A DNA stretch of 63,134 bases, from the NCBI GenBank assembly GCA_013360945.1, contig JABWAQ010000006.1:1-63134 (forward strand). The letters are read 5' to 3'. Source of the DNA: Candidatus Brocadia sp. (GTDB lineage Bacteria; Planctomycetota; Brocadiia; Brocadiales; Brocadiaceae). This document shows positions 8,525 through 17,746 of the stretch, piece by piece. Positions within the stretch are counted from its first letter, which is position 1. The number at the start of each line of letters is the position of its first letter. The notes under the pieces were generated by a model. It saw only the letters and a list, made by a program, of their open reading frames with translations. It had not been told where the DNA came from and ran no database searches. Made by a program: the position numbers and the translations under genes.

Positions 8525-10450
8525 CGATGCCTCATTCATTTCGGGAAACAGATACGACAAAAGTTCCCTGGCGATAGGTACTGCTACGTCTGCGCCATGA
8601 CCCGAAGTGTGCTCCACAAGAATGGCAAAGCAGTATCGCGGGTTGTCATAAGGGGCATAGCCGACAAACCAGGCGTGGTTGTCTTTGTGACGCCCTGTTT
8701 CAGCGGTGCCTGTTTTGCCGGCGGTCTTGTATATATCTAATCCTTTGTCTTTGCCGGTGCCGCGGGTAATTACATCCTGAAGAGCCAGACGCAGGATACT
8801 GATAATGGCAGGCTGTATGGAAATCTTTTGTTTATTCTCCGACTGGAATGTCCGTACCGTCTCCCCTCTGCTATTGGTAATTTTTAATAACACGTGAGGC
8901 TGCACAAGCGTGCCGTCATTTGCCACAGCCGCGTATGCACGAATCAACTGAAGTGGTGTGGCAAGCAATGCCCCCTGCCCGATGGCAACGTTCATAGCAG
9001 ACGCTGTAGTAGCCATTTTGGGCATATTTCCGCTTTTTTCATGGGGGAGATCAATGCCCGTCTTCCCGCCGATACCGAATTGCTTTGCCCATGTATATAA
9101 GGCATCTCCGCTACATATCTTTGCGGTCTCGAAGAAGAATACGTTGCATGAATAGGGGATAGCATCTTCTATGGCAACTAATCCGTGTCCGGCGCTAGAC
9201 CAACACCGGAAAATGATATTTCTGTATTCGGTATAACCCGGGCAATCAAAACTGGTTTGAGGAGTTATGCAGTTAGAACTCAAGGCGGCGGCCGCTGTAA
9301 TAAGCTTAAAAATAGACCCGGGGGGCAATGCGCTCTGTACTGCCCGATTGATAAAGGGCTTTGATGGATGCCTGATAAGCTTGCCAAAATCTTTGTCGAT
9401 GGTGTTGGGGTTAAAGCGCGGGTAGCTCGCCATGGCGAGTATTTCTCCCGTCCATGGGTCCATAACAATAATTGCGCCGCGATTGGTGCCAAGGGATTTT
9501 TCTGCATGTGCCTGAATTTGACTGTCAATAGTGAGATAGAGGTTGTTTCCGGGCACGGGAGGCCTTTCCAGCACGGTTTTTTCAATCTGGGTATTTTTAC
9601 AAATGATTTCTTCAAATCTTTTACCGCGCAGCCCATGCAGGTATTCTTCATATTGCGCCTCCACACCAGTCCTTCCGATATCGTCGTTTTCGGCATACCC
9701 GTCATAGAGGAGTGAAGACGTTTCGTTGCCGGCGCTGCTGGAAGCCAGAATAAAATTATTCCAGTTGTTACTATGCGCTTTCCATTCATCCTCGTTGAGC
9801 TTGCTTATATACCCCAGGATGTGCGAGGCGAGTCCATGTTCCGGATAAACTCTTCTTGACCTGGGGGTAATACGTATGTCCGGGAAATCATCTTGTTTAA
9901 TCTCTATCTGGATAACCTTTTCCCATGCAACATCAGGGGCAATGGGGTAAAACTCTGTTTCCTCCTTGATACGAATTGGCCTGCCGTATTTTTTCTCCAT
10001 GCTTTGCTTCAGCCTCTCCACTTTCTCAATTGCGCTATTTGCACGATCTAACAATTTAGCCTGTGAAACATTCAACAGCCGGGATAATTTTTTTAACCAT
10101 GCATCATAATTTTCATGGCATTCCAGGCAGGATTTTTCTGTCTTTTTATGCACTTCCATCTCAGAAATCCGCGAGATGGTTTTATTATTATGCAGAATGG
10201 AGCAGTAGAGCAGATTTATGTATTTGACGGATATATCAAAGGTATGCTGGTCCATGGCCAGGGTTCTTCCATGCCTGTCGAAAATAGCCCCCCGCACTGA
10301 TTCCAATGGATATGTGGCGATACGGCGGGTTTTCGAGATACCCTTATATTTATCGGTCTCGATGATCTGGAGTTGGAAAAGGCGAACAACGATACCGGCA
10401 AAAAGCAAAACAAAAATAATGAGGATAATCTTGAAACGGAAGGGATACAT
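8522..10450 (-). CDS. mrdA: Penicillin-binding protein 2 (elongasome transpeptidase) with a CxxCH motif
   Basis: Inner-membrane D,D-transpeptidase that cross-links peptidoglycan during elongation. It has one N-terminal membrane anchor (residues ~7-27), a PBP dimerisation/pedestal region, and a transpeptidase domain with the SxxK nucleophile at Ser379 (GSIFK), SCN, and KTGT near the C-terminus. It is the last gene of mreB-mreC-mreD-mrdA and starts 7 nt after mreD. An unusual feature is residues 108-112, CLECH, a haem-c or metal-binding-type CxxCH motif in the periplasmic part, inside an insertion after the first conserved block. rodA is not in this window. Confidence 0.93.
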   Translation of the reverse strand: MYPFRFKIILIIFVLLFAGIVVRLFQLQIIETDKYKGISKTRRIATYPLESVRGAIFDRHGRTLAMDQHTFDISVKYINLLYCSILHNNKTISRISEMEVHKKTEKSCLECHENYDAWLKKLSRLLNVSQAKLLDRANSAIEKVERLKQSMEKKYGRPIRIKEETEFYPIAPDVAWEKVIQIEIKQDDFPDIRITPRSRRVYPEHGLASHILGYISKLNEDEWKAHSNNWNNFILASSSAGNETSSLLYDGYAENDDIGRTGVEAQYEEYLHGLRGKRFEEIICKNTQIEKTVLERPPVPGNNLYLTIDSQIQAHAEKSLGTNRGAIIVMDPWTGEILAMASYPRFNPNTIDKDFGKLIRHPSKPFINRAVQSALPPGSIFKLITAAAALSSNCITPQTSFDCPGYTEYRNIIFRCWSSAGHGLVAIEDAIPYSCNVFFFETAKICSGDALYTWAKQFGIGGKTGIDLPHEKSGNMPKMATTASAMNVAIGQGALLATPLQLIRAYAAVANDGTLVQPHVLLKITNSRGETVRTFQSENKQKISIQPAIISILRLALQDVITRGTGKDKGLDIYKTAGKTGTAETGRHKDNHAWFVGYAPYDNPRYCFAILVEHTSGHGADVAVPIARELLSYLFPEMNEAS

Positions 10451-10457
10451 GCGTTAT

Positions 10458-10955
10458 TTACCTTTGATTGAAAAAAAGCCTCCGGGTAGGCTGAAATTTA
10501 TTGAATATCCAAAACAGTACAGGAACAAGCATCGCCGTATAGAAAGAGCACAAAAGGGTCGTCCACAGGGCGGTTGAAAGACTGAGAGAACGAAAGGAGA
10601 TCATGGTGTGAACGGCGTAAAGTACGTTGTAGATAACCGAAAAGATGAATGTGACGAGGATCTGGGTAACCAAATGACCCCGAAATAATATTTCCCTGAA
10701 GGACCATAGAAGAAAGCCAACGGCAACAAAAAATACGGAATTTATTCCGAGACTTCCTTCCGAAAATAAATCTTTTGACAGGCCTGTGAACCAATTCGCC
10801 ATGGTATTTCGTTTTACATCTGTCAGAAAGGAATAAAATACCACTAAAGGAAAATACAAATCGGGTACGGCCGACCCAAAGTTAATCCAGGATAGCAGGG
10901 TTGACTGGAAGATGGAGATGCAGAACAGGATACAAAAAAATGTGAACCACCGCAT
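10458..10955 (-). CDS. mreD: Rod shape-determining protein MreD
   Basis: Small, very hydrophobic inner-membrane protein (165 aa, about five membrane segments) with the MreD pattern SxLxW near the N-terminus and a polar loop after the third helix. Sequence conservation in this family is weak, and the call rests mainly on topology and position between mreC and mrdA. It couples the MreB cytoskeleton to the periplasmic synthesis machinery. Confidence 0.88.
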   Translation of the reverse strand: MRWFTFFCILFCISIFQSTLLSWINFGSAVPDLYFPLVVFYSFLTDVKRNTMANWFTGLSKDLFSEGSLGINSVFFVAVGFLLWSFREILFRGHLVTQILVTFIFSVIYNVLYAVHTMISFRSLSLSTALWTTLLCSFYTAMLVPVLFWIFNKFQPTRRLFFNQR

Positions 10956-11003
10956 AAGTATTTATCCAAAATATCAGAAACAAGGTATAGTAAATTACCA
11001 AAC

Positions 11004-11834
11004 CTAATTCGGAACAATCAGCACGCTCTCGATTTTTGAAATATTTACCCGCGGCAATACCTTTACCGACTGAAAGAGAGCGCCACCCTTAGCTTCATTT
11101 TCCACTACCGTAGCAATTGGGAGGGAAGGGGGATAAAATCCACCAATATCGGAAGAGACAATGTCGTCTCCTGCTTTCAGTTTTGCCCATCGTGACACAT
11201 ATTTTAATTTACAAAAGACGGTTGCGTCCCCCTCAACAATTACCTGTTCCCGCGTTTGAACAACCCTTCCCGGTATCCGCGATGCGGGGTCCGTAATGAG
11301 TTGAACAACGCAACTCCCCCCGCTTACCGTGATGACCTTTCCAACGAGTGCATTATCTGACACGACGATGTCATTGGGTTTTACGCCATGCCTTGAGCCG
11401 GCGTTAACAGTGATGCTTTTTCTGAAATTTGATGTGTCATATCCGATAATATCAGCCGGTATCGGGTTTTTCCTGCTAGTTTTATTTTCTGTCTGAAATT
11501 TTGAAAGGATGCGTAATTTATTTTGCAATTTTTCAATGGTGTCCTGCTGTTCGATAATTTTATTTTTAAATTGGCAGACTTGTTCTTCCATGTGTATTTT
11601 TACGCGCGCATCCTGCCAAACGGAAATAACCTTATTTAAAAAATTACTGGCTAAATTGCTGCAAAAACAGGTTGCCCATTGAAAAGGCCTGACGGGGGCA
11701 ACACAAGTCATCTTTACATTGTTTGATAGTTCGGGCGGTAAAAACAGCAAGAGTAAGGAAATTGCTAAAAGGGTAACGATTGTTGCAAGGGGGGTTTTTA
11801 TGAGACTGATAAAACTAGGAGTGGATGTCCTCAT
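11004..11834 (-). CDS. mreC: Rod shape-determining protein MreC
   Basis: Bitopic periplasmic scaffold protein of 276 aa. It has a membrane anchor at residues ~14-32, a coiled coil at ~70-110 rich in Lys/Glu/Gln, and the two-lobed beta domain with NAGSRHGVKPNDIV and a conserved GKV turn. Its start codon lies inside mreB, overlapping the last 20 nt of that gene, so translation is probably coupled. Confidence 0.94.
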   Translation of the reverse strand: MRTSTPSFISLIKTPLATIVTLLAISLLLLFLPPELSNNVKMTCVAPVRPFQWATCFCSNLASNFLNKVISVWQDARVKIHMEEQVCQFKNKIIEQQDTIEKLQNKLRILSKFQTENKTSRKNPIPADIIGYDTSNFRKSITVNAGSRHGVKPNDIVVSDNALVGKVITVSGGSCVVQLITDPASRIPGRVVQTREQVIVEGDATVFCKLKYVSRWAKLKAGDDIVSSDIGGFYPPSLPIATVVENEAKGGALFQSVKVLPRVNISKIESVLIVPN

Positions 11835-12870
11835 CCTTTAAAACAGATTTAAATAAATCAAGATTTTCGAGGAGATAACCCGTCCCTCTTGCAACGGCTG
11901 TTAAGGGGTCATTGCCTACCTGGACGGGCAATCCCGTCTCTTCTGCCAATAGTTTGTCCAGCCCTTTGATTAATGCGCCTCCGCCCACCAACACCAAACC
12001 ATTGGTTATTAAGTCCGACGCCAACTCTGGCGACGTCTTTTCAAGGGTTGACTTCACAGCGCCTACAATTCTGTCAATCGGCTCTTTTAACGCCTCTCTG
12101 ATTTCTTCGGTGGTAATGGTCGTTGCCCTGGGTAAACCTGCAATAGCATCGCGCCCTCTGATTTCCATGGTGAGTTCTTCTTCCAAAGGATAAGCTGAAC
12201 CAACTTCAATCTTTATGTTCTCTGCGGTGCGGTGTCCGATATCCAGATTATAGGTTTTTCGTATGTATTGGACGATAGATTCATCCAGCTCATCTCCTGC
12301 AATCCTGAGGCTTTCATGCGTAAATATGTCACCAAGTGAAAGAACGGCCACTTCTGTAGTCCCGCCCCCGATGTCAACCACCATGCTGGCCACAGGCTCA
12401 CCTACCGGAAGACCCACGCCAATCGCCGCCGCCTTCGGTTCAGAAACAAGATAAACCTCCCGTGCGCCAGCGCGCTCAGCCGAATTGACTACCGCCCGTT
12501 TCTCCACGGCCGTGATACCAGAAGGAATGGCGATCAATATCCTGGGCCTGACTCCCCATTTCCGTTTATGTACCTTCGTGATAAAATATTTGAGCATTGC
12601 CTCGGTGATATCAAAGTCTGCTATGACGCCATTTTTGAGCGGACGGATAACAGAGATGCTGCTCGGCGCCTTTTCAAGCATGGACTTGGCAACGTTTCCC
12701 ACTGCATTCCCATTTAAAAGAACTTTATTCGTTCCAGGTTTCACCGCTACAACAGAGGGTTCCGATAATACAATTCCTTGTCCAGGTATGCAAACAAGGG
12801 TATTTGCCGTGCCGAGGTCGATACCCATGTCTGTTGAGACGAAACCTAATATAAAATCTAATGGGTGCAT
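11815..12870 (-). CDS. mreB: Actin-like cell-shape protein MreB
   Basis: Cytoplasmic ATP-dependent filament protein guiding lateral wall synthesis. The 351-aa sequence has the actin-fold signatures: phosphate 1 motif DLGTANTLV, phosphate 2 VDIGGGTTEVAVLSLG, and adenosine motif GGGALIKGLDKL. It heads the mreBCD-mrdA operon. A complete shape operon in a probable planctomycete is consistent with peptidoglycan-containing anammox bacteria. Confidence 0.97.
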   Translation of the reverse strand: MHPLDFILGFVSTDMGIDLGTANTLVCIPGQGIVLSEPSVVAVKPGTNKVLLNGNAVGNVAKSMLEKAPSSISVIRPLKNGVIADFDITEAMLKYFITKVHKRKWGVRPRILIAIPSGITAVEKRAVVNSAERAGAREVYLVSEPKAAAIGVGLPVGEPVASMVVDIGGGTTEVAVLSLGDIFTHESLRIAGDELDESIVQYIRKTYNLDIGHRTAENIKIEVGSAYPLEEELTMEIRGRDAIAGLPRATTITTEEIREALKEPIDRIVGAVKSTLEKTSPELASDLITNGLVLVGGGALIKGLDKLLAEETGLPVQVGNDPLTAVARGTGYLLENLDLFKSVLKDEDIHS

Positions 12871-13050
12871 TCGGATTATTTTTTTCTGTAGAGACTTCTA
12901 TTTAATATTCAATTTTTTCACAAGTATTGCTGTTTTTTATAGTTAGTACTATTGGGGAATAATTATACGGTTATTATTTATAAAATGTCAAGAGGAAAAC
13001 CCTTTCCTGCGCAATTCATAAGCCAGATATTAAGAATAAGGCAAATTTTT

Positions 13051-14754
13051 TTAATTACCATTGTATTTTGGTACCCTGGCGGTAAATAACCAGGATTTAA
13101 AGACAGCTATGAAAAGCATGCTTCCAGTTGCTGCAGTGCACATGATGGCAAACCAATCACCAAACATGGTGTAGAAAGGGTTATATTTTTCCACCAATTT
13201 GATATGATTTATCAGGGTGCCGCTAATTTCCCTGTATTTTCCCGCAGGGTCTGACAGTCTGTCGTAAATGGTGCCATCGGGGGCAACAAAGGACGATATG
13301 CCGGTATTGGCTGCGCGCGCCATACAGAAGCGGTTCTCTATTGCCCGAAATACCATAATGGCAAGGTGTTGGTCAAGCTCTGCGCTATTACGGAACCAGC
13401 CGTCGTTTGTTATGTTGAGCATGAAATCCGCCCCATCTTTCTTAAATTTTCTGATGAGAGACGGCACCGTGTCCTCGTAACAGATAGAAGAACCAAACAG
13501 AAAATTTCCCTTTTGTTGGGTATCTAAATGAAATAACGTCCGCCGGTGTCCTGGGGTTAATCCAATTTCGTAAGGGACAAGCTTAGCCAGGAATGGAAAA
13601 TATTTTTTGAGAGGGGTAAATTCTCCAAATGGCACAAGGTGAATCTTGTCATAGCGGTCCAATAATTTCCCCGCCCTGTTATAGTAATAAGCGCTGTTAA
13701 AATAAATCTGCTCGTCACCGGTCAGCGTCAGGGCAATGCCACCCAAAAGCAGGTTTGTGTTTAAATCCTGTGCCAACTGGATGGCTGTAAGCTGTGATAA
13801 CAGGTCAATCTTCCGCCCCGTGAGTTCCGGGTCAATATTAAGGATTCCTGGCGCCATAGTCTCTGGCCACACAAGGAGATCGACCGGTGTGCCTTTCGTG
13901 CTCATCGATAGGCCGGCATATTTTTTCAGGATTTCGATTTGGTCCTCTTCGGTGGACTCAAATTTTAAATCCTGGGGTATATTCCCCTGCACCAGGCATA
14001 CGGTAGGGCCTTCTTCAGGTTCATAGTGATTGAGCCAGTACAAACCGTGCAACAGGATTGACGCCAGAAGTACGAGAGGGAGAATGCAGGCCAGGCCGAA
14101 AAAGATAAATTTTTTACCTGGGAGCAAACAATTATAGTATCGTTCTGCAAAAGCCTTCTTTTTTGGTAAATTTTTTACCTCCTCTTGCAAAGGGAGAGAA
14201 AGAGATGAAATAATTTTGCTACGGCTTGCAAAGGTGCGGATTATCAGATCAGCAATAGCTGCATTTATCATAATAATAATAAAGGAAATACCGTAAACGC
14301 CGGTGATATCGGCAACCTGTATTACCGGGAGATGCTGATACTGGGTGTGTCCCATGAAAAACCACGGAAATCCGGACAACAGAAACGACCGTATAAATTC
14401 CAGCGCAACCCATATACACGGCGCAACAACAACGAGCGGCCATTTCAATCTGAAGATAATAAATCGGGTGCAGAACGCAAAGGCGGGAAAATATGCAGAG
14501 CAATACAGACTCAGCAAAACCCATGCAATAATAGTCACGTGGCGAAGCCACGAAAGCTGGATAAGGAAAAATATAACCCCGACAAACAGGGCGTTTGGAT
14601 AAACGTATTTCTCCCCGGTTACGATAAGGATAAACCAGGGAATAAGGGCAATCCACGCAAGACAGCCCAGGTCTGCCGGTGGAAAAGAAAGGCATAAAAG
14701 AAGGATGGTCAGAAAAGAAAGAATAAGGATCTTTGCAAAATTCGCTTTGCTCAA
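13051..14754 (-). CDS. lnt: Apolipoprotein N-acyltransferase
   Basis: Inner-membrane enzyme that adds the third acyl chain to lipoproteins, a Gram-negative maturation step. The 567-aa protein has an N-terminal block of membrane helices and then a nitrilase-like catalytic domain with the Glu-Lys-Cys triad visible in VWPETMAPG, YDKIHLVPFGEF and SSICYED, and a final C-terminal membrane helix. It is upstream of mreB on the same strand, separated by 180 nt of AT-rich DNA. Predicted lipoproteins in the same window (16999-17517, 46620-47108) would be substrates. Confidence 0.93.
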   Translation of the reverse strand: MSKANFAKILILSFLTILLLCLSFPPADLGCLAWIALIPWFILIVTGEKYVYPNALFVGVIFFLIQLSWLRHVTIIAWVLLSLYCSAYFPAFAFCTRFIIFRLKWPLVVVAPCIWVALEFIRSFLLSGFPWFFMGHTQYQHLPVIQVADITGVYGISFIIIMINAAIADLIIRTFASRSKIISSLSLPLQEEVKNLPKKKAFAERYYNCLLPGKKFIFFGLACILPLVLLASILLHGLYWLNHYEPEEGPTVCLVQGNIPQDLKFESTEEDQIEILKKYAGLSMSTKGTPVDLLVWPETMAPGILNIDPELTGRKIDLLSQLTAIQLAQDLNTNLLLGGIALTLTGDEQIYFNSAYYYNRAGKLLDRYDKIHLVPFGEFTPLKKYFPFLAKLVPYEIGLTPGHRRTLFHLDTQQKGNFLFGSSICYEDTVPSLIRKFKKDGADFMLNITNDGWFRNSAELDQHLAIMVFRAIENRFCMARAANTGISSFVAPDGTIYDRLSDPAGKYREISGTLINHIKLVEKYNPFYTMFGDWFAIMCTAATGSMLFIAVFKSWLFTARVPKYNGN

Positions 14755-14985
14755 GGTTTTGAAAATATGTTAAAGAATTTGCGTATGTTTTTATTATCCT
14801 ACGTTAGATCTTCGGCATCTTTTAACACTACTAAGGTGCCTGGTCACAAAGAAAAACGAATAAAGTCATAATAATATCCGAAAGCTTGATTTATTTGGTT
14901 GGCAATGACCTTGAACATGGGGGTATGGGTGGGATGGACACTTCCCATGTTTTTGCTTTTCCTTCTTTACCTTTGAATAAAGCGG

Positions 14986-15204
14986 TTAAATATTACTCCA
15001 TTCTTCGGGACTAATAGCAGCCTGTTTCAATATCCTTCTAATAAGGCCAACGTCTATATCACCTTTGTGTGGATTAGGAATGATAAGCCGGATATGTTCT
15101 TTCTCCATCCAACTATGTTTACCTCCGGGGTATGGGCCTTCGAATCCAAATTTCCTCAACTTCCTGATTAACACCTGCCGTTTACAGGGTTTCAGGCTAG
15201 ACAT
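14986..15204 (-). CDS. hicA: HicA-type mRNA interferase toxin
   Basis: 72-residue double-stranded-RNA-binding-fold toxin. The active-site signature GGKHSWME contains the catalytic His, followed by the family motif IPNPHKGDIDVG. Its start overlaps the end of hicB by 8 nt, so the order is antitoxin then toxin. It cleaves mRNA when free of HicB. A second, independent hicBA copy lies at 35889-36349. Confidence 0.9.
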   Translation of the reverse strand: MSSLKPCKRQVLIRKLRKFGFEGPYPGGKHSWMEKEHIRLIIPNPHKGDIDVGLIRRILKQAAISPEEWSNI

Positions 15205-15475
15205 AAACCCTTTTCTTTGTTAATACCTTTGAGTCAGCTGCAAGGCGACAGCCGTTAATAACGGGCATTTTTTCACCTTTCTTCAACCCGATGGTAACCC
15301 ATAGTTCAATAGCATCTATGAGGTTTTCCCTGGTCTCTTCAAAATTTCGGCCCTGGGTAAAACATCCTGGTAAACACGGCACCTCCGCAATGATCACATC
15401 GGAGCTTTCGCCTTTTTCATAGATAGCAGTTTTTAATATCTCTGTTATATATTCTCTAAAGGTTACGGTCTTCAC
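15197..15475 (-). CDS. hicB: HicB-type antitoxin
   Basis: 92-residue protein with the HicB fold: an aberrant RNase H-like strand pattern, then CLPGCFTQGRNFEETRENL and a helix ending in WVTIGLKKGEKMP. It neutralises HicA and normally represses its own promoter, but no clear C-terminal DNA-binding domain is seen. It is the first gene of the pair, between moeA and hicA. Confidence 0.85.
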   Translation of the reverse strand: MKTVTFREYITEILKTAIYEKGESSDVIIAEVPCLPGCFTQGRNFEETRENLIDAIELWVTIGLKKGEKMPVINGCRLAADSKVLTKKRVYV

Positions 15476-15534
15476 AGCGGCTAAAACTATAGTAAAAGTT
15501 ATACTTTGTCAATAAAAAACCTTAACATTCTTTG

Positions 15535-16734
15535 TTAATCCAGTGGTATAACATCGACCATTTGTCCTAATGCAAGTTTTTCCGCGTCTTCACGGACGAT
15601 AAGCAGGCAATTGGCCCTGGTAGTAGCCAGCAGGTCGGCAGAACCATGCCATTCTACCGGCGAAACCAGCCACATGTTGTTTTGCATGCGAAGGATTGCG
15701 GGGCGATACTCACGACGCCTTCTCCTGACGAGTATTTCCGTCTCTAAAGATGCCTTTACGGTATTCCTGTGAATGTCGGTGAAACCCATCATCTTCCGGA
15801 TCGCGGGATAAATGAACAATTCAAAGGTAACAAAGGATGCTACGGGGTTTCCCGGTAAGGCAAAGATAAAGGTCTTATCCTTTTTCCCAAAAATAACTGG
15901 CTTTCCCGGCCTTAGCGCCACCTTCTCAAAATAGATCCGGGTGTTTAAATCTTTCATTACGTCTCCCACGAGGTCGTATTCACCCATAGAAACGCCACCG
16001 GAGAGGATCAGGATATCCTTCTGTAATCCTCTGCGCATTATATTGGAAATCTCCTCCTTCGTATCCCTGACAATCCCCAGAATTTCAACCTCTGCCTTTA
16101 AACGTCTGGCCTGCGCCGACAGGGAATAACCATTACTGTTTCTGATCTGTGCAACGGAAGGTTGAGACCCAACATCCACCAGCTCATCACCGGTAGAGAT
16201 AATACCTATGGTTGGTGCAGAAAACACCTCGACACGGGATTTTCCCACCGTAGCAAGGATGCCGATTTCCTGTGGTCTGATGGATATGCCCTTGTGAAGA
16301 ACGGTTTGCCCGATCTGCATGTCTTCCCCGCGTTTCGAGATGTTTCTTCCCCTGTCAATCGGTCTGAGAATTTTTACCCGATTACTTGTTGGAAGGTCTT
16401 CTGTCTCTTCAAACTTGACTACGGCATTTGCCCCTTCCGGCACAGCGGCCCCGGTCATAATCCTGGATGCCTGTCCACGCGCCACCTTTTTTGTGGGCAT
16501 GTGACCGGCTGCAATGTCCTCAATGACGGTTAATTCCACGGGTGCGGCAGCAGTATCTTCTGCAATAACGGCGTAACCATCCATTGCCGAGCGTTCAAAG
16601 GGGGGCATGTCGATATCCGATTGCACATCCTGGGCGAGACAGAACCCCAGGGCGCTCTCAAAGGGCGCCATTTTTGATGGCAACGGTCCGACTACATCCG
16701 CAACAATCTTTACAGCAGCATCGACTGAAATCAT
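15535..16734 (-). CDS. moeA: Molybdopterin molybdenumtransferase
   Basis: Inserts molybdate into adenylylated molybdopterin to give molybdenum cofactor. The 399-aa protein shows the family's domain order: N-terminal FERSAMDGYA, the GTGEL-like core STGDEL, SGGVSMGEYD, and the C-terminal LPGNPVASFVTFELF before the small beta-barrel. It stands alone here with no other moa/moe genes nearby. Molybdo- or tungsto-enzymes are implied elsewhere in the genome. Confidence 0.95.
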   Translation of the reverse strand: MISVDAAVKIVADVVGPLPSKMAPFESALGFCLAQDVQSDIDMPPFERSAMDGYAVIAEDTAAAPVELTVIEDIAAGHMPTKKVARGQASRIMTGAAVPEGANAVVKFEETEDLPTSNRVKILRPIDRGRNISKRGEDMQIGQTVLHKGISIRPQEIGILATVGKSRVEVFSAPTIGIISTGDELVDVGSQPSVAQIRNSNGYSLSAQARRLKAEVEILGIVRDTKEEISNIMRRGLQKDILILSGGVSMGEYDLVGDVMKDLNTRIYFEKVALRPGKPVIFGKKDKTFIFALPGNPVASFVTFELFIYPAIRKMMGFTDIHRNTVKASLETEILVRRRRREYRPAILRMQNNMWLVSPVEWHGSADLLATTRANCLLIVREDAEKLALGQMVDVIPLD

Positions 16735-16825
16735 AGTTTGTTTATGTTAAATGAACGGCGCCGATATGTCAAGTGTTGTTACTCATAGGCGCTCAAAGAC
16801 GAGCATACTCTCTTTTGAAAAAAGC

Positions 16826-16854
16826 TTGACATAATGAAATCTAATGGATATAAG
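16826..16854 (+). promoter_or_regulatory. Sigma-70-like promoter
   Basis: TTGACA and TATAAG separated by exactly 17 nt, upstream of the lipoprotein gene at 16999. The 145-nt leader between them contains a copy of the CACAGAT-type repeat (about 16898-16935). Confidence 0.6.
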
Positions 16855-16998
16855 GACATAAAAATCCTTATATAAGAATGTGTCTTTACAAGTTTTTAAA
16901 TCATCTGTGTAATCAGGGAAATCTGTGGTTCCAAATGTTTTTTATTGTTCTAAGGCTTCGGTGCGACGGCATTTTGTTTGTAGCAAACAGGAGCTTAA

Positions 16999-17517
16999 AT
17001 GAGTTATTTTTCTATCAAAAAGACACTCCTCTGGCTGAGTATAGCAAGTCTATTATATATTTCCGGTTGTGCTACATTCGAAATAAAAGAGGGTGTCTTT
17101 TTCCCTTCCAACGGAAAATATACGGTAAGCATGCCCGGTAAGGGATGGGAGCCGCTGAAAATCGGTAAAGAAGACATAGTCTTGTGGTATAAACAACATC
17201 ATGCCATGATTGCCATCATCTCCAGTGAGATAGAAAATAAAGGGCTTTCCCTTGAAATGCTCAACAGACATCTTTTCCTTGGGATGACCAACAAGGAGAT
17301 CATTTCAAAAGAATCCGTACTCGTGGATAATCAAAGTGCGCTGCATACCATTTTAGAAGGCAAAATGGATAATAACAAATTAAAGTTCGACGCCTATATT
17401 ATCAGGATGGGAGACACCGTTTACGATCTGGTATACTGGGCGCCATGCGATTCGTTTGAAGACGTCCGGAGCGACTTTGAACATATGGTAATGTCTTTTA
17501 GATTTGTCAAAAATTAA
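16999..17517 (+). CDS. Hypothetical lipoprotein
   Basis: 172 residues with a lipoprotein signal peptide: a basic start, hydrophobic core, and lipobox ISGC near residue 24. The mature part has no motif I recognise. It resembles small periplasmic proteins with an alternating beta pattern and contains EDIVLWYK and YDLVYWAPCDSFEDV stretches. It precedes the mla genes on the same strand by 230 nt, with a dispersed repeat between, so it need not be co-transcribed. It may be an envelope component, but the role is unknown. Confidence 0.75.
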   Translation: MSYFSIKKTLLWLSIASLLYISGCATFEIKEGVFFPSNGKYTVSMPGKGWEPLKIGKEDIVLWYKQHHAMIAIISSEIENKGLSLEMLNRHLFLGMTNKEIISKESVLVDNQSALHTILEGKMDNNKLKFDAYIIRMGDTVYDLVYWAPCDSFEDVRSDFEHMVMSFRFVKN

Positions 17518-17552
17518 TCTCTTGCGCCACCGGCGTGGTGAGAAATAGTATT

Positions 17553-17703
17553 TTAAGAAACAACCCCCTGAGTTCCCCTTTATTAAGGGGGATTTCGGAA
17601 TTCCCCCCTTAGACTTCGTCATGAGCACTCAGTCGAACGAAAAGGGAGTGCGGGGGGGTGTAAAATCCTTGCGAAAAAGGAAGATTTTACTCAGTAATAC
17701 TCT
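17553..17703. repeat. About 150-bp dispersed repeat
   Basis: The segment running from AAACAACCCCCTGAG to GGAAGATTTTACTCAG recurs in reverse complement at 61722-61866 with strong identity, and in shorter pieces near 8405-8465 and 25820-25865. It has no coding content. It separates the lipoprotein gene from mlaE. Confidence 0.85.
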
Positions 17704-17746
17704 ATTGAAGGATACATTACTTATCAAGTAACAGGAAGGATTTCCT

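Noticed and set aside
9280..9789. 169-aa minus and 115-aa plus ORFs inside mrdA
   Set aside because: Alternative frames of the PBP2 gene with no motif or ribosome site.
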